DNA from: Tupaia tana | Taxonomy: Eukaryota; Chordata; Mammalia; Scandentia; Tupaiidae | NCBI GenBank assembly: GCA_026018925.1 | Contig: JAKSZU010000004.1 | Span: 39,017,233 to 39,081,232, forward strand | Reading direction: 5' to 3' | Length of the DNA: 64,000 nucleotides | In this document: piece by piece, positions 36,343 to 48,000 of the stretch | Numbering within the stretch: position 1 is the stretch's first letter | Layout of the letters: the number at the start of each line of letters is the position of its first letter | The notes under the pieces: generated by a model | Database searches by the model: none | The model's input: the letters and a program-made list of their open reading frames with translations, nothing else | What the model was told of the DNA's origin: nothing | Program-made: the position numbers and the translations under genes

Positions 36343-37164
36343 AAAATGGTGGTATTTTTTTCATTTGAACCTTAACTTGTTAGATGCTGTTGCATAGAAA
36401 TAAATATAATTTTTGTATGTTAATCTTGCATTCTGTAATCTTTCTAAACTCATTTATTATTTCCAGTAGTAGTTTTTTGTAGACTTCATCATATAGGTAC
36501 ATAGAAAATCATGTTGCTTATGGATAAAGCATTTTATTTTTCTTACTTTTCAGTCTGGATGTCCTTTACTCCTTTTGTTTTCTTGCCTTATTCCACTGGC
36601 CAGAAACTCCAGTACAACAGTGAATAGAAATGGTGAGAAAGGACATCCTTGTCTTGTTCCTGATAGTAAGAAGGAAATGTCGAGTCTTTTACCATTACAT
36701 ATGACATTAGTTGTAGAAGCCCTTTATCAGATTGAGGAAATTTCTTACTTGTTTAATGCTTTAAATCAGGAATGGGTGTTAAATTATTTCCAATGTCTTT
36801 CCTGTGTTTGCTTAGATAATCTTTTGGGTATTTTCTTTATTTAGTTGGTTAAAATTTCGTATTAAATTGATTCATTTAGGTTGTTAAACAAACCTTGTAT
36901 TTCTGGGATAGAACATAAATAATTATAATCATTTTATCAGCTTTTAGATTCTATTATTTTTCATTATTTTTTATTGCCAGGAGAAAACAACCACTATACC
37001 ACCTGCTAGTCCCTTCCATATAACCTGTTTTAATGTTTGTCGGACCTGTAGTTATACATCTCTTATTCCCTGTATTGATAATTTATGCATTCCTCCTTTT
37101 TAAATCGATCAGTCTGGTAAAAGGATCACTTTTACTGATCTTAAAAAAAAAAAAAAAAAAAAAA

Positions 37165-37405
37165 AATCCTGGGTCAGCCCCAGAGCACAGTGGTTAATGG
37201 AGCCAGATCATATATAGTGAATCGTATGGATTGAGTTCTAGTCCCAGAAGCTTGAAAAACACACCAGGCATAAGTACAAGTGTGCCTAGAATCGTGTCAG
37301 GAATGAAGAATGGATGAAAAAGGATTTCAGTGTCATCATGCCCCACTGTAGCAGGGGGAAGGGTTCTTTCTCTCTCTCATATGCTCCTTCTGGAATTAAA
37401 AAGCA
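37165..37405 (+). mobile_element. older SINE inside L1
   Basis: CAGCCCCAGAGCACAGTGGT, AAGCTTGAAAAACACACCAG, then CTTTCTCTCTCTCATATG and an A-rich end. Confidence 0.55.
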
Positions 37406-37410
37406 GAAGA

Positions 37411-37666
37411 GGGACCAGGAGATGGTGCAATGGTTACATCACTGGACTCCCATGTAGTTGATTGGGGTTCAAGTCCTAGACCTGGTGGCTTAAACTGATA
37501 CCAGGATCATGTGCATATGTGCCCAAAATCCTGAGAGGAGAATGGAGAGGAAGGGATTGTGGTGTGACCATTCCTCCCTGAGGGGTGATTTCTCACTTTT
37601 TGTCTCATTGTCTTTTTCTGTCTCTCTGGTGAGTGCATGTACCTTATAGCAAAAATCTCTCTAAAA
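37411..37666 (+). mobile_element. tRNA-derived SINE (long type)
   Basis: GGGACCAGGAGATGGTGCAA, GGGTTCAAGTCC, CCATTCCTCCCTGAGGGGTG, AAAAATCTCTCTAAAAC. Confidence 0.85.
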
Positions 37667-37719
37667 CAAAACCTTTTATTTTCCAACTATTTATCACTTT
37701 ATGTTTAAATTACATTTTT

Positions 37720-37985
37720 TTTTTTTTTTTTGGAGAGGTTTTTACTATAGGGCGCGTGCGCTCACCAGACAGACAGAGAGAGACATAGAGACAGAAAGCG
37801 AGAAATCACCCCCCAGGGGGGATGGTCACGCCGCAATCCCTTCTCCTCCATTCTCCTCTCGGGATCTTGGGCACACACGCACACGCGCCCAACTTGAGTT
37901 TTAAGCCACCGGGTGCGGGACGAGAACCGCGGTCGACTACATGGGAGTCCAGCAACATAGCCATTACACTAACTGCTGGTTCCCC
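37720..37985 (-). mobile_element. tRNA-derived SINE, young
   Basis: T run, GGAGAGGTTTTTACTATAGG, CCCCCCAGGGGGGATGG, GAACCGCGGTCGACTAC, CATTACACTAACTGCTGG. Target duplication AAATTACATTTTT on both sides. Confidence 0.93.
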
Positions 37986-38487
37986 AAATTACATTTTTTG
38001 TAGGAAGAGTATGGCTTGATTTTGCTTAGTTAATCCAGTCTGATAATATCTTCCTTTTAAGTGGAATATAGAAGCCATTTATATCTAAAGTGATTATTGA
38101 TATGGTTAAATTTGAATCTATCATTTTATGTTTTTTCCATCCCTTCTGTTCTTTATTTTACTTTTACTTTTTGGGGGAGGAGTTCTTTTGGATTTATCCA
38201 AATATATATATATATTTAAGATTCAATATTTTATTTTTAGCTACTAGTTGTTTCTGAAGTTACACAAGTGATCTAATAATCAAAATAAGAACATACTATT
38301 CATCACATCTTATAGTTTGAAAGAACCTTTGAGACCATTGAATTCAGTTTCATTTTTTCTTAATTGAGGGAATAGTTTTGAGACTCAACTTACACTCAGT
38401 ACCTCTTCTTGGGGGAGTTCATCTTTCCCTGAATCGCACTCTACTCTACTTCCTAAAGAATTCATGATCACCTGTTTTTTCTTGTTT

Positions 38488-38722
38488 GTTAAGGTTTTTG
38501 CTATAGAGTAAGTGTGCTCACCAGAGAGAGACAGAGAGACAGTAAGAAATAATCCCTTGGGGGATGGCCAGACTGCAATCCCTTCTCCTCCGTTCTCTTT
38601 GGATTTTGGGCATGCACACACGTACACCTGGCATGATTTTTCAAGCCACCAGGTCCAGGACTCAAGCTGTGGTCAACCATGTGGAAATGCAGTGCCTTAA
38701 CCACTATGCCACTTATTGGACC
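38488..38722 (-). mobile_element. tRNA-derived SINE (long type), diverged
   Basis: AAGGTTTTTGCTATAGAGTA, CCCTTGGGGGATGGCC, CAGGACTCAAGCTGTGG, CACTATGCCACTTATTGGAC. Confidence 0.85.
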
Positions 38723-38869
38723 TATGATCATGTCTATTTTTCATAAATATGTCTTATGACAATTACAAATTGAAATCTGCATTACTAAAATTGAAACAGG
38801 CATTCTCCTGTATGCATGTGGTATAGTGCCTCTGCCATGGATGCTTCTCTTTAACCAATCTTCCGACTA

Positions 38870-40535
38870 CAAAAGACACGAATGAGGAAACCTTGGAAAA
38901 AGGATAACATCCTTGATTTTGTCAACTCCCTAAGATGCACCGCAGGTAACATTCAAATCCCATCCCCAAACCTGCATGTGGCACAGATCCAAATTGACAA
39001 AGATCCAGATACCATTGGTAGGCTTCCTTGAAGTCCTAATCTGGCCAGCTGCTGCTCTAAGAAATGGTACTGTTCCTCTCTGAGGTTTCCTGCAAAGAAC
39101 TCCCCAACTCCAGGAACCAGAAAATCAACAGCAGCAGCAGCTGTGTGCTGAGGGCCATCTTCATTATCCTGCATATAGAAGGACTTGAGTGCTAATGTCT
39201 AATTAAAGAAGATTGAAGACTGTTACGATGTCACAGTGCTTCACCAGGGGCTTCTCATGTTTAGTTTATAGATCAATACCCCACTCTGGAGTGAAGGTGA
39301 AGTTCTAGGGTTCTTGCTTTAAGATCTCCACTGCTTCAGTGTAAGAAATGGTTATTATTATTATTATTTTTTTTAGCATGTAGTCTAATCTCTCCTTTTG
39401 TCCAGGATCTATGAATTTGTGACAGAATTCAATGTCTTCAGGACAATTTGAGAGAACCATGATGATTGTAGATTTGAAGAGTTCTTCCATAACCTGCATG
39501 AAATCTTGGAGGCTTTCAACAAAACACATGCCTGCTTCTATCATATACAACTCTGCCAGGTGTTTCTGGCTCTGAGAATTCTTCACTCAGAATGTTGGAC
39601 TGAAGGTCAACACTTGAGTGAAAGCTCCTGACATTACTTCTAGATGAAGTTGTCCTGAGATAGTTAAGAAAGCAGGAACATTGGAGAAACACTCCTCAGA
39701 TACCTTTATTTTTCTTGAAGGTTCAACTTGAAAAGCAGTCATTGGATGTAATTATTGGGGTATAAATACGCACAAAGCCAATGTCCTTAAAGAAAGAGTG
39801 AATAGCAGCTGTGGCTTCACTGCAAACTTTCAGTATAGAACCCAGAACATTAGTCCTACACCTCAGGTGAATGTATTGTCTCAGGTACTCCAGAGAGGTG
39901 CCTCTATTTATATTTGATAAGGAAAACCTTTGCATCACAATTTCCAATAACTTCAATTTTGTCTGCCTTTAGTTCCACATTTTGTCTTTTGGATAGACTT
40001 TTTTTATTTTAAGAGACTTTTGCTATTGGGCGCTTGTGCTCTTCAGAGAGACAGATAGATAGAAAGTAAGAAATAACCCTCCCCCCCCCCCCCCCCGGGG
40101 AGATGGCCATGCCACAATCCCTTATCCTCCATTCTCTTCTCTTCTCTGGGTTTTGGGCACACACTCATATGTGCCGGGAATGAGTTTTAAACCGAGTTTG
40201 GGACTCTAACCACAGTTGACTATGGGAGAGTCCAGTGAGGCAACCATTACACCATCACCTGATCCTAGGATTCCCCAAAAACAATTCTCTAGTGTCAAAA
40301 CTTCCATGGGCAACAACCTGAAGGCTTTCCAAAGATGATTCATCATTTACATGCAGGAACAAGACTTCCTTCTGAGATCTGACCAAGGATGCCCACCTCT
40401 GGACCTTAAATGCACACCCCACTGGGGTTCTGGGTCCCCAAATGTGTCCTGCAGCACAATCTGGAAGAAGCGTTGAGCCTGGGGTAGGGGTTGGAGGAAC
40501 AGGAGTGGAGGGCTCAGAGCAGGCGCTGGGTGACT
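38870..40535 (-). pseudogene. NARS2P: NARS2 processed pseudogene, split by a SINE
   Basis: Minus-strand intronless copy of mitochondrial asparaginyl-tRNA synthetase mRNA, a gene on another chromosome in human. Segments from 5' to 3': [14 protein letters not shown] and SSLESLQVV (40.3-40.5 kb); [13 protein letters not shown] (39.96 kb); [20 protein letters not shown] and [16 protein letters not shown] (39.7-39.95 kb); [20 protein letters not shown] and [20 protein letters not shown] (39.3-39.6 kb); [20 protein letters not shown] (39.0-39.2 kb); and [17 protein letters not shown] (38.9 kb). Frameshifts separate the segments. A SINE at 40005-40266 inserted later. Confidence 0.93.
40005..40266 (-). 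mobile_element. SINE inside the NARS2 pseudogene, C16 run
   Basis: AGAGACTTTTGCTATTGGGC, then 16 C followed by GGGGAGATGGCC, CTAACCACAGTTGACTATG, CATTACACCATCACCTGATC. The homopolymer lies at the family's internal hairpin. Confidence 0.88.
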
Positions 40536-40633
40536 AATCTATCTAATCTTTGTGTTTGTGTGTGTTAAACACATCCAGTATATATTTTTATATATAAAAA
40601 TTATAATTTTCATTTTCAGAATTTCTGTTTATG

Positions 40634-40785
40634 GGGGCTAGAAGGTAACATGGAGGTTAAGGGTACTGTACTTTCCCATGGCTGACCGCAGTTTGAGTCC
40701 CAGATCTGGTGGCTTGCTTTCTCTCTCTCTCTGTCCCTCTCTGGTCAAATTAAAATAAAATAAATAAGTAAAGTTAAAAAAAAAA
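40634..40785 (+). mobile_element. short-type tRNA-derived SINE
   Basis: GGGGGCTAGAAGGTAACATG, CGCAGTTTGAGTCCC, TGGTGGCTTGCTTTCTC, CTCTGGTCAAATTAAAATAA. Confidence 0.85.
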
Positions 40786-42441
40786 AGATTTTCTCTTAGG
40801 TCTTTCTTTATATTTCTCATACGACTACTTAACTTGTTAAATATACAGAATATAGTTATATTAAATGTTTTAATATACTTGTATGCCAGTATAACATATA
40901 GGCCAGTTCCAGATCAATGTGTATTGATTATATCTTGATTATGGTTTATATTGTCCTACCACCTTGCAAGTCTGGTACTTCTTTGGTTGGATACCAAGCA
41001 TTTTGATTTTTTACCTCACTGGGTATTGGATTTATCTGTATTTTTTCAAATATTCATGAGTCTTGTTCTGAGTTTTAGTGTCCCAGACTCTGGAAACAGG
41101 TTGATCTTTTTGTGTTTTACTTTTAAAATTTGTTAGGTGGAACTGAAACAGTGCTCAGTGTAAGGCTAATTTTCCTCAATATTATATGGTATTACTCTCC
41201 AATACCAAGGCAAAGTTTTTCTATGTATTTTTATCAAATTCTCCATGAATCATTTATTCATTCATTCCTAGGCATTGTTCTAGTGCAGAGCAAGGATCTT
41301 GCTCTCTCAAAGTCCCTGTGTGTCATCAGCAGAACAGTACAAGAAAACATAGGGAATGAGGAGAAAAGCCTCACATAAAAGGACATGGAGTAAGGTCATG
41401 CATAAGTTATGTTAGTTTTTAAACATTTGGCCAAACAACTGATAAGACATTAAATGTAATTATGCTAGAAAGTGGACAAATATGGAAGATTTAATGCTAA
41501 GTTAAGTAAGCCAGACTATGAGAGGCATCGTATGTCCCCAATTAATGTATACTAAATGTCTGCACTCTATGGAAGAAACGGCAACTTCGGAAGGCATAAA
41601 AGCATGAGAAGCAACTAAGGATACCAGAGACAGTATTGGAGGAGGAAGGGAAACGAGGTGTGAGGGGGAGGAAATCAATGGGAAAAAAAAACCCATTCCA
41701 TGAATCAAAAAATGGAAAATTATCTGTTGGTGAAAATGTGTATGGTAAGTTCTTTGACTGAAGTAATATATAAGGTATTCATGCTGGGAAATTTCATTTC
41801 CAATGTTGTTAATATATATAGTGATTGAATGTAAAAAATAAGAATGAAATATAAAAAAGAAAGAAAAGGTAAGGTAATATAAAGAATTCATTAATATTCT
41901 CAAATAAGGCTTGTTGAATTAGTTCTTTCCAAATCTGCTTATCTTGCATATGAAGAAAAAAAAAAAAAAGCTGAGGAAGGAAAAAAACCGATTAGTAGAT
42001 TCTAATAGCTTACGAAGCAAGCTTTGTTGTTAGTTTGCAACTGCTGATAACAGCACAAAAATATTCATTAAAACTGTGAAGTATTCCATGAAATGGTCAC
42101 AATGTCTTTTCCTGGTCCTATCTATAAATGTAGAAATTCACAATCAGATTTGCTAGCATTTTTTTCTCCACTGTAAATCCCTCATAATCTTTCTTTAGCT
42201 AAGTAAATAATAACGGCCCAGGTTGTGCACAGCTGAGGAAATTAGCCAAAGAATCTTGGCCTTAAAAAAAAATTTTGATCTGTAATGTTCATACTTCTAA
42301 ATGACCACTTTTAAATTTTTTGTCTGAATCATCTACTATTGAGTCAAATTCCCATTTTATTATTTTATGTGAGGAAAAGTTTTGAGTATTTAAGGTGTTA
42401 ATTTTTGCATTTATAGAGATATTTTAAATAGGAATTCTTTT

Positions 42442-42709
42442 TTTTTAATTTTTGGAGAGATTTTTGCTATAGAGCACATGTGCTTGGCAGGGAGACAGAG
42501 AGAAATGGAGTGAAAGTGAGAAATGACTCTCTAAGGGGGATGGCCACACCACAATCCCTTCTCCGTTCTCCTCTCAGAATTTGGGTGTGCACACATATGC
42601 ACCAAGTGTGAGTTTCAAGTTTGGGTGTCCAGTTTCAAGTGTCTAGGACTTGAACTGCAGTGAACCATGTGGGAGTCCAATGCCTTAACTACTATGCCAC
42701 CTGCTGGCA
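42442..42709 (-). mobile_element. tRNA-derived SINE (long type)
   Basis: GGAGAGATTTTTGCTATAGA, AAGGGGGATGGCCACACC, GACTTGAACTGCAGTG, CTATGCCACCTGCTGGC. Target duplication AGGAATTCTTTTT. An internal GTTTCAAGT...GTGTC stretch is duplicated near 42615-42650. Confidence 0.88.
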
Positions 42710-42726
42710 GGAATTCTTTTTGCTTA

Positions 42727-42785
42727 AAAAATTATTCATTTTATTTATCATTTTTATTTTGGTACAGGGCACAAGTGCTCACCAA

Positions 42786-42842
<57 letters not shown>

Positions 42843-42904
42843 TCAGAACTGCTGTCTGCCATGTGAGAATCCAGCAACTAACAACCATGCCACCTGCTGG
42901 CACC
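42727..42904 (-). mobile_element. short-type SINE with expanded (GA)n
   Basis: GGTACAGGGCACAAGTGCTC, a GA run at 42794-42835, then GAACTGCTGTCTGCCATGTG and CATGCCACCTGCTGGC. Confidence 0.85.
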
Positions 42905-43109
42905 CTTAAGTAGGACTTCTTTGAATGATTTGATTTTTAGCAAGGTTCTACACACTGAGGTTACATTTAACTGTTAGATTTAAAAAAGATGTACCTTAGA
43001 TTATTATGGTTGTGAAATTCATAATTAGGAGATCACAATAGATAGAAAAGAATCAATGAAGTTAAAATTTGAAGTGGGGTAGAAGAAGCAACATGGGTGC
43101 TTTCTCTTT

Positions 43110-43363
43110 TTTTTTTTTTTGAAAAGGTTTTTGCTATAGGGCACGAGCACTCGCCAGAAAGAGAGAGAGAGACAGAAAGTGAGAAATCACCCCTCCCCAG
43201 GGGGGATGGCCACACCGCAATCCCTTTTCCATTTTCCTCTTGAGATCTTGGGCATGCACACACATGTGCTCGGCCTGAGTTTAAGCCATCTGGTCTGGGA
43301 CTCGAATTGCAGTTAACTACATGAGAGTCCAGCAACATAGCCATTATGCCATCTGCTGGTCCC
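43110..43363 (-). mobile_element. tRNA-derived SINE (long type)
   Basis: AAAAGGTTTTTGCTATAGGG, CCCCAGGGGGGATGGCC, GGACTCGAATTGCAG, CATTATGCCATCTGCTGGTC. Target duplication GCTTTCTCTTT. Confidence 0.9.
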
Positions 43364-43500
43364 AGCTTTCTCTTTTCTGAAGGGCATTTATTTGATTTCT
43401 CTGCTTTGGAACAAGTGAAAACTATTTCAACAAATTTGGACCACTGGACCCCTTAAGAGGGTCTGGGAAAAGAATTAAAGAGTAAAATGAATGGGGGCAA

Positions 43501-43655
43501 GGGGTTGGCAGGTGGCATGGTGGTCAAGGTGCTGGACTCCCACATGGCATGCCATGGTTTGAGTCCCAAACCTGGTGGCTTGTTCTTCTCACTTTCCCTT
43601 TCTCTTTCTCTTTAGTCAAATGAAAAATAGTAACAACAAATAAAACTTAAATAAA
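43501..43655 (+). mobile_element. short-type tRNA-derived SINE
   Basis: GGGGTTGGCAGGTGGCATGG, GGTTTGAGTCCC, TGGTGGCTTGTTC, TTTAGTCAAATGAAAAATAG. Confidence 0.85.
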
Positions 43656-43679
43656 TAATATTTTTTTTGGAAAAGAATG

Positions 43680-43918
43680 GGGGCCAGTAGATGGCATGGT
43701 GGTTAAGGCACTGGATTCCCACATGGCTAACCATGATTCGAGTCCTGGACCCAGCAGCTTGAAAATCATGCTGGGTGCATGTGCATGGGTGTCCAAAATC
43801 CCAAGAGGAAAACAGAGAAGGGATTGTGGTGTGGATGTGGCCTTTCTCCTTGGGAAGGGGGGTGATTTCTCACTTTCCCTTTCTCTCTCTCTCTTCAGTG
43901 AGCATATGCCATAGCATG
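43680..43918 (+). mobile_element. tRNA-derived SINE (long type)
   Basis: GGGGGCCAGTAGATGGCATG, GATTCGAGTCCTGG, ATGCTGGGTGCATGTGCATG, GGGGGGTGATTTCTCAC, ending TATGCCATAGC without a clear A tail. It follows a short-type copy in the same orientation. Confidence 0.87.
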
Positions 43919-44431
43919 CATGCATATATCTATATATATGTGAAAGGAACGACAAGGAATTACTTCTTTTTCATTCTTTCCTATCCAAACTTGGATTTGA
44001 TGGAAAATATTAGCCAGGTTTACAGAAACCATGGTTTATTGGTCATTATTGAATTAACCAATCATTACAGTAAAACTATAGTCAATTCAAAAAACATTTT
44101 AGTCATTCCATATTTTATTTGAATCCAAGATATGAGTCTTTTAAAGATCTTAGAAATAATATAGTCTAAACTTCCCATTTTAAATATTAGGAAATTAAAT
44201 GTCAAAACGTTAAATTATCTAGCCTAATAAAAACCCAAGATCTTATCATCTTTAGTTTCAATTCAGTCAAAATTGAAATTGGGTATAACAACTGGATTCA
44301 AGGCATATTAAAACATTGTTTTCATTATTTATCCATCTTTATTATTTTCTCCCTACCAGATATTGGTTATTTCCAATGGTCTGTGTGTTGCCCGTATGAA
44401 TACCAGATAACACATTTCCATGTCACTTTTT

Positions 44432-44702
44432 TTTTTAGGATCATTTATTTATTTTAGAGATATTTTTGCTATAGGGTACGTGTGTTTGCAGGGAGACAGA
44501 GAGAGAAAGAGAGACATAAGCGAAAAATCATTCCCCAGGGGGATGGCTACGCTGCAATCCTTTCTCCTCCATTCTCCTCTCAGGATTTTGGGCATGCATG
44601 CACATGCTCCTGGTGTGAGTTTCAAGCTGTCAGGTCCAGGACTCGAATCATGGTTGACTACATGGGAGTCCAGAGACATAACCATTATGCCATTTGGTTC
44701 TT
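44432..44702 (-). mobile_element. tRNA-derived SINE (long type)
   Basis: GAGATATTTTTGCTATAGGG, TTCCCCAGGGGGATGGC, GGACTCGAATCATGGTTGAC, CATTATGCCATTTGGTTC. Confidence 0.87.
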
Positions 44703-44739
44703 AGAATTATTTATTTAATTAATTCCATTCGTTATTATT

Positions 44740-44852
44740 GTTCTTTTTAAAAATTCAACCAGACAGAAGAAAGAAAGGAAAAGTGAGAAAGCAAGCCACC
44801 AGGTCTGGGACTTGAACCGCGGTCGGCCACATGGGAGTCCACTTGCTGGCCC
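44740..44852 (-). mobile_element. short-type tRNA-derived SINE, truncated
   Basis: AATTCAACCAGACAGAAGAA, GCAAGCCACCAGGTCTGGGA, CTTGAACCGCGGTCGGCC, ACTTGCTGGCCCC. Confidence 0.8.
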
Positions 44853-45817
44853 CTCCACATCACTTTTACTTAACACAGGTGGAGACTCTAGGTGTTGCCT
44901 CCTAGTTGGGCTATACCTAACATGTTGAAGTAGAATGCCTAGACTAAGTTCCTAGACAAAGTTTACTTCTCATCATATGACTCACTTTCATAAACCCAGC
45001 TTTTACAACTTGGTTAAGTCAATCAGATTTAGACTATAGCCGAAGTCATTCTAGTTAAGAGAGGTGGCGGCTTTTACCAAACTCACATGGTCATAAGAAT
45101 CACTTGGGGTACTTGTTCAAGCTTCTCTCTCTGTAAAGCCTGACTCATTAGGTCTGATTGGATATATTAGGTCAAGTCGAGAAACATTATAGAGAGCATG
45201 TGTTGACAAGGCAGGCACAAGAGAGTATAGATGGCTGTATCAGAGAAAAAAAATTAAAAAACAAGATCTAGACAGAAGCAAATCAGATTAAAAGGCAGAA
45301 AACTTTGATTTTATTGATCAGACCATGCTTTAAAGTTGAGGTGTTGAGTAACAGTAGTGGCTCTGAGGACATCTTCAATGTGCTAGAATTACCTAGTCGG
45401 GGCTGCCTACAGAACTGTCTACTTAGTTGGGTTTACTTGGTATGTCAAAATAAAAGTCCCTGTGGGTCTTCATAGCCCCAGTGTCTAGTATCATTGTCAC
45501 TTCATAACACATTACTGACATTAAAGTAAAATGGAATCTATAGGGATAGCGAGGAAAGTTAATACAGAGAAATTATTTTCATTAAGGAAGATTTAAAACT
45601 GAATATAATTTTTATTATTATCTGTGATTTTAAATGTGCAAAATTTTTTTTAACGAAGATAACATTTCATTTTCTCAAAGGCTTCAGTTTTTGAGTCTTG
45701 AAAAGGAATGCCTTTTGGTGTGACGGGATGCCTTGTAAAAGTGTTCATGCTCTCAGATAATCTGGATTGCTATTAAATTTGACTCAATTCTCATCACTAT
45801 CATAGTTTATCCTCTGA

Positions 45818-45819
<2 letters not shown>

Positions 45820-45857
<38 letters not shown>

Positions 45858-45866
45858 TGTGTGTGA
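45820..45866. repeat. (TG)n microsatellite
   Basis: Over 40 bp of GT dinucleotide with one A interruption. Confidence 0.95.
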
Positions 45867-46129
45867 AAGGACTTTGTAAAATGACTTTATTGCCTTATGC
45901 CTGTTTCCTCATTATAATAAAGCTATAATAATTTTACCTACTCAAAACATTCTTGTGAAAAATGAGTTATTTAATGTAAAGTGCTCAGAATAATGCCTGG
46001 CAGCAAGTGCCGAGTAAAACTGTTAGCTATTATTATTGTCACTACAGAAGAAGAGTAGGTGAGATGCTAGGGATAAGTAAGAAACACTTCACTAGAATTC
46101 GTGGAAGACTGATACAATTCTGACCCTAA

Positions 46130-46690
46130 TTTATATTCTCCCTATATCCATGTATCTGCCATGTGTCTTGAGATAGAAGATAGAACCCTGAGAAACAGGG
46201 AATCAGGACATAAGGCCCAAAGATGGAGGCACAAGAGTCAGTCTTTCACTAGGAACTGCCTGCACACAAGAAATGGCTTGCAGCAGTGGCTCAATCAATG
46301 ATTAACCTAGACAGCATGACCTAAAGCAAATATAGCAGTTATGCCTTTTTCCAGGTCCAACTACATCTAAGAATAAGATACATTCTTTATGACCTGGCCC
46401 AAAGCTTTTAGACAAAGAGGGTCTCATGACCTATGTATCCACTGAGAAACTAGGAGACTAGCCTGACCTATCTAGCATGTGACTCCCACGAGGGGGAATG
46501 CATGCACAAGTTTCTCCTAGTTAGGATAAAAACCCCTGGTGAGAGCCCCAAATCAACAATCCACTTTTGAGGGCCTCTCCCTGCTGCCTGAGAAATTTCC
46601 TATTTTTTCAATAATCACTGCTTAACTATTCCCTTTATTCATCTATGTTCTAATTATTCAGAGCATAAGACAAAGAATCTGGTTCACTGA
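46130..46690 (+). mobile_element. possible solo LTR of an old endogenous retrovirus
   Basis: Shows a late TATA-like GATAAAAACCCC, then GAGAGCCCC, GGGCCTCTCCCTGCTGCC, and TCAATAATCACTGCTTAAC, the layout of a class I LTR promoter/R/U5. No internal retroviral genes lie nearby. Boundaries and family are uncertain. Confidence 0.4.
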
Positions 46691-47371
46691 TGTTCCTGCA
46701 TTGGCTATTGGATCAGTGCACCCCAACATTTTATGCCATTGTCAAGAGATAGAGTCTATTTTCCCAACCCTTGGATCTGGAAAATACGGAGGCATTTTGA
46801 CATCCTTAGACATAAAATGCATCGAAAGGGATGATGTGATTTCATCACACTACATATCAATAGAACTACCTGTTCATGTATTGTTTGTCTTGCTCCAGTA
46901 ATCGAAAGGCTGAGAGCAGGGAGTCTGCCATTCACTTTTTCTAGCTCCATCATATAGCGTAGTACCTAAGACAAAGTAAGAGCTTAAAAAATGTTAAATG
47001 AGTATCACTGAAATTATTTTATCTATTAGCTAATTGAGAGGAAGAAAGATGAGAGGGAAGTTAAAGTTTTTATCTCCAAGTTGTTAAGAAAGTTTGGTAG
47101 AGTCGATCTCTTTGCTGAGTGTACAGGAGGAATGGCAGACAGGGGAAAGATGAGATACACAGGACTTACAGGCAGTGATGATAAGGAGCCAGAGGCGCCG
47201 AACTTCAGGCTGTGCCTCTCAGCAGGGGTGCTTTTGATGTGTTCTTGCTTTGATCCCTGCTGTGTAGCTATGGTCCAGGATGTTCTGGAATGAAGAAAAA
47301 CTCTTACTGTTTTTTGTTCCCAGGATCCAAGGTGTGTTAGAAAAGAAACACTTTGGTGGAAGGGTTGCTTT

Positions 47372-47372
<1 letters not shown>

Positions 47373-47409
<37 letters not shown>
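47373..47409. repeat. T37 homopolymer
   Basis: 37 uninterrupted T, the longest homopolymer in the window. It could be the A tail of a minus-strand retrocopy lying to the right (GGGTGCCAAAGTAAAATTAT), which I do not recognise. Confidence 0.9.
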
Positions 47410-47410
<1 letters not shown>

Positions 47411-47854
47411 GGTGCCAAAGTAAAATTATTTCCCAAAGGTAAATAGTTGCTATGATATGATTGAGAGCAGAGACAGGATAGGGTATGGAGACAGGACATG
47501 CAATGTAAGTAGAGAGATACAGAGACTAGACTTAAAAAAAAAAGAGAAATTGAGAGGGACAGCAACTCCTGGATGACCAGCAAAGCTGTTCTATTAGTGG
47601 CAGCAATGAGACACTAAGCTATATGTGGAGGGACTTGTCTGCCCATTGGACAATACATTGGAACGTAGAAGTGACACTTTTTAAACACCTTCACACAAAG
47701 GAACAAAGCAACACAGGTTGACAGATCATGATTGAGGTTAAGGAGAGACACATAAACATACTGCAACTATTCTTTGTATGGGAGGTCAAGTGCAACTTCC
47801 TTTTGTGTAGTTTTGTTTTTTGAAAAATATTCTGTCATTAATTATGTCCAACTT

Positions 47855-48000
47855 GGAGTCAGCAGGTGGCATGGTGGTTAAGGTTCTGGACTCCCACATG
47901 ATTGACTGCGGGTCTAGTCATGAACTTGGAGGCTTGCTTTCTAACTTTCTCTAGCAAACTACAAAAAAAATGATAATGATAAATAAAATGAATTAAAAAA
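47855..48000 (+). mobile_element. short-type tRNA-derived SINE
   Basis: GGAGTCAGCAGGTGGCATGG, ACTGCGGGTCTAGTC, GGAGGCTTGCTTTC, A-rich tail. Target duplication TATGTCCA. Confidence 0.87.

Larger units (their letters stand above)
36370..38180 (-). mobile_element. LINE-1 fragment (ORF2 region), interrupted
   Basis: GAGAAAGGACATCCTTGTCT, AATGGGTGTTAAATTATTTC and AACAAACCTTGTATTTCTGG correspond to the complement of L1 ORF2 as I remember it. 37020-37140 and 37985-38180 (TAATCCAGTCTGATAATATC, ATTGATATGGTTAAATTTG) continue it. SINEs at 37165-37405, 37411-37666 and 37720-37985 are nested in it. No open ORF2 remains. Confidence 0.8.

Noticed and set aside
41502-41903. 133-codon minus-strand frame rich in Ser, Phe and His
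   Set aside because: AT-rich composition artefact without recognisable similarity or splice context.
47026-47583. 185-codon minus-strand open frame
   Set aside because: It depends on the T37 run read as poly-lysine and low-complexity Ser/Leu stretches. No recognisable domain, no splice context.
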